NCBI RefSeq assembly: GCF_900089775.1
Contig: NZ_FLOB01000015.1
Span: 1-64,000 of the forward strand
Source: Marinomonas spartinae
GTDB taxonomy: Bacteria; Pseudomonadota; Gammaproteobacteria; Pseudomonadales; Marinomonadaceae
Direction of reading: 5' to 3'
DNA: 64,000 nucleotides
Positions 63,326-64,000 of the stretch are shown piece after piece; the first letter of the stretch is position 1; each line of letters starts with the position of its first letter. The notes below the pieces were generated by a model. It saw only the letters and a program-made list of their open reading frames with translations, was not told where the DNA came from and did no database searches. Position numbers and translations under genes: made by a program.

Positions 63326-64000
63326 ATGGCTAACTACTTCAATACATTGCCGCTACGCGAGCAACTAGAACAACTGGGCAAATGCCGTTTCATGGACATG
63401 TCAGAATTTGCGGATGGCGTAGAAGCGCTAAAAGGCAAAAAAATGGTTGTCATCGGTTGTGGTGCACAAGGTCTTAACCAGGGCTTGAACCTACGTGACT
63501 CTGGCCTTGATGTTTCTTACGCGTTGCGTCCAGAAGCCATCGCTCAAAAACGTCAGTCTTGGAAAAACGCCACAGAGAATGGTTTTACTGTTGGTACATA
63601 CGAAGACTTGATTCCAACAGCTGATGTGGTTCTTAACCTAACACCAGATAAACAACACTCTTCTGTTGTTGAAGCGGTTATGCCACTTATGAAAGAAGGC
63701 GCTTGCCTATCTTACTCTCACGGTTTCAACATCGTGGAAGAAGGCATGCAAATTCGTGACGACCTAACGGTTATCATGGTAGCACCTAAGTGCCCAGGTT
63801 CTGAAGTACGTGCTGAATACGTTCGTGGCTTTGGTGTTCCAACACTGATCGCTGTTCACGAAGACAACGATCCTAAAGGCGAAGGTCTAGCCCTAGCAAA
63901 AGCTTACGCAGTGGGTACTGGCGGTCATAAAGCAGGCGTTCTAATGTCTTCTTTCATCGCCGAAGTGAAATCTGACTTGATGGGTGAGCAAACTATCCTT
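63326..64000 (+). CDS. ilvC: Ketol-acid reductoisomerase, class II (partial, runs off the window)
   Basis: 225 codons are visible. The start [27 protein letters not shown] and the NADPH motif [31 protein letters not shown] identify the long, E. coli-type class II enzyme (about 490 residues); [11 protein letters not shown] and [25 protein letters not shown] follow. It converts acetolactate and acetohydroxybutyrate into the dihydroxy acids of valine, leucine and isoleucine synthesis. AGGAAATG lies upstream of the ATG. The C-terminal half lies beyond 64000. Confidence 0.97.
   Translation, partial: MANYFNTLPLREQLEQLGKCRFMDMSEFADGVEALKGKKMVVIGCGAQGLNQGLNLRDSGLDVSYALRPEAIAQKRQSWKNATENGFTVGTYEDLIPTADVVLNLTPDKQHSSVVEAVMPLMKEGACLSYSHGFNIVEEGMQIRDDLTVIMVAPKCPGSEVRAEYVRGFGVPTLIAVHEDNDPKGEGLALAKAYAVGTGGHKAGVLMSSFIAEVKSDLMGEQTIL

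Overview
The window looks like a chromosomal stretch of a marine gammaproteobacterium, most likely Marinomonas or a close Oceanospirillales relative. This rests on gene content, not on a database search: a LodA/LodB-type quinoprotein oxidase pair (first characterised in Marinomonas), yebG behind an enterobacterial-type LexA box, a class II ilvC divergent from ilvY, a KdgM-type porin, and several chemotaxis and c-di-GMP genes. No rRNA, tRNA, CRISPR array or complete insertion sequence was seen.

Layout. 1-8819: tail of a probable IS3-type transposase, MscS channel plus DUF1439 lipoprotein, SOS gene yebG, a zinc-ribbon metallopeptidase, a PAS-GGDEF-EAL protein, and a Kef-type antiporter followed by an APC-like permease. 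8863-14651: ghrA, a truncated class II aldolase remnant, then a tightly overlapping cluster (thermostable-hemolysin family protein, AMP-forming ligase, haem-oxygenase-like metal oxidase, SDR, TPR protein) that looks like an uncharacterised small-molecule or lipid pathway. 14862-20377: envelope genes (YdgA-like, STN lipoprotein, secreted chorismate mutase, KdgM porin) and an MCP.

20405-24746 is a scarred accessory segment. The MCP terminator plus the 5' end of the downstream Lrp-family gene is present twice, as diverged direct repeats. Between the copies lie a penicillin/AHL-acylase-family gene with a 10-C tract near its start, an AT-rich riboflavin synthase paralogue, and a decayed REP-associated tyrosine transposase (RAYT). 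24667-39023 is a nitrogen-scavenging block: Lrp regulator, ACC deaminase, RidA, two M20 peptidases, a five-gene dipeptide-type ABC transporter, a LysR regulator, D-serine dehydratase and an amidase. A coherent reading is uptake and hydrolysis of peptides or N-acylated amino acids, PLP-dependent deamination, and RidA clearance of the 2-aminoacrylate intermediates.

39196-49396: SotB and YfeH-like transporters, an XRE-type regulator, the lodB-lodA-like pair with an unknown upstream gene, and an MmyB-type regulator divergent from a 14-TM drug exporter. 49577-64000: Cache MCP, azoR with a divergent LysR gene, VOC protein, glycogen phosphorylase, cupin, an ABC-F ATPase preceded by a likely leader peptide, an AlkC-type DNA glycosylase, a diguanylate cyclase, and ilvY/ilvC (ilvC cut by the window end).

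The items most worth a second look are the ABC-F leader peptide (59411-59491), the hemolysin/AMP-ligase/metal-oxidase cluster (10363-14651), the LodA-like protein with a glycine-tyrosine repeat insert, and the repeat-flanked acylase island with its possible phase-variable C tract.
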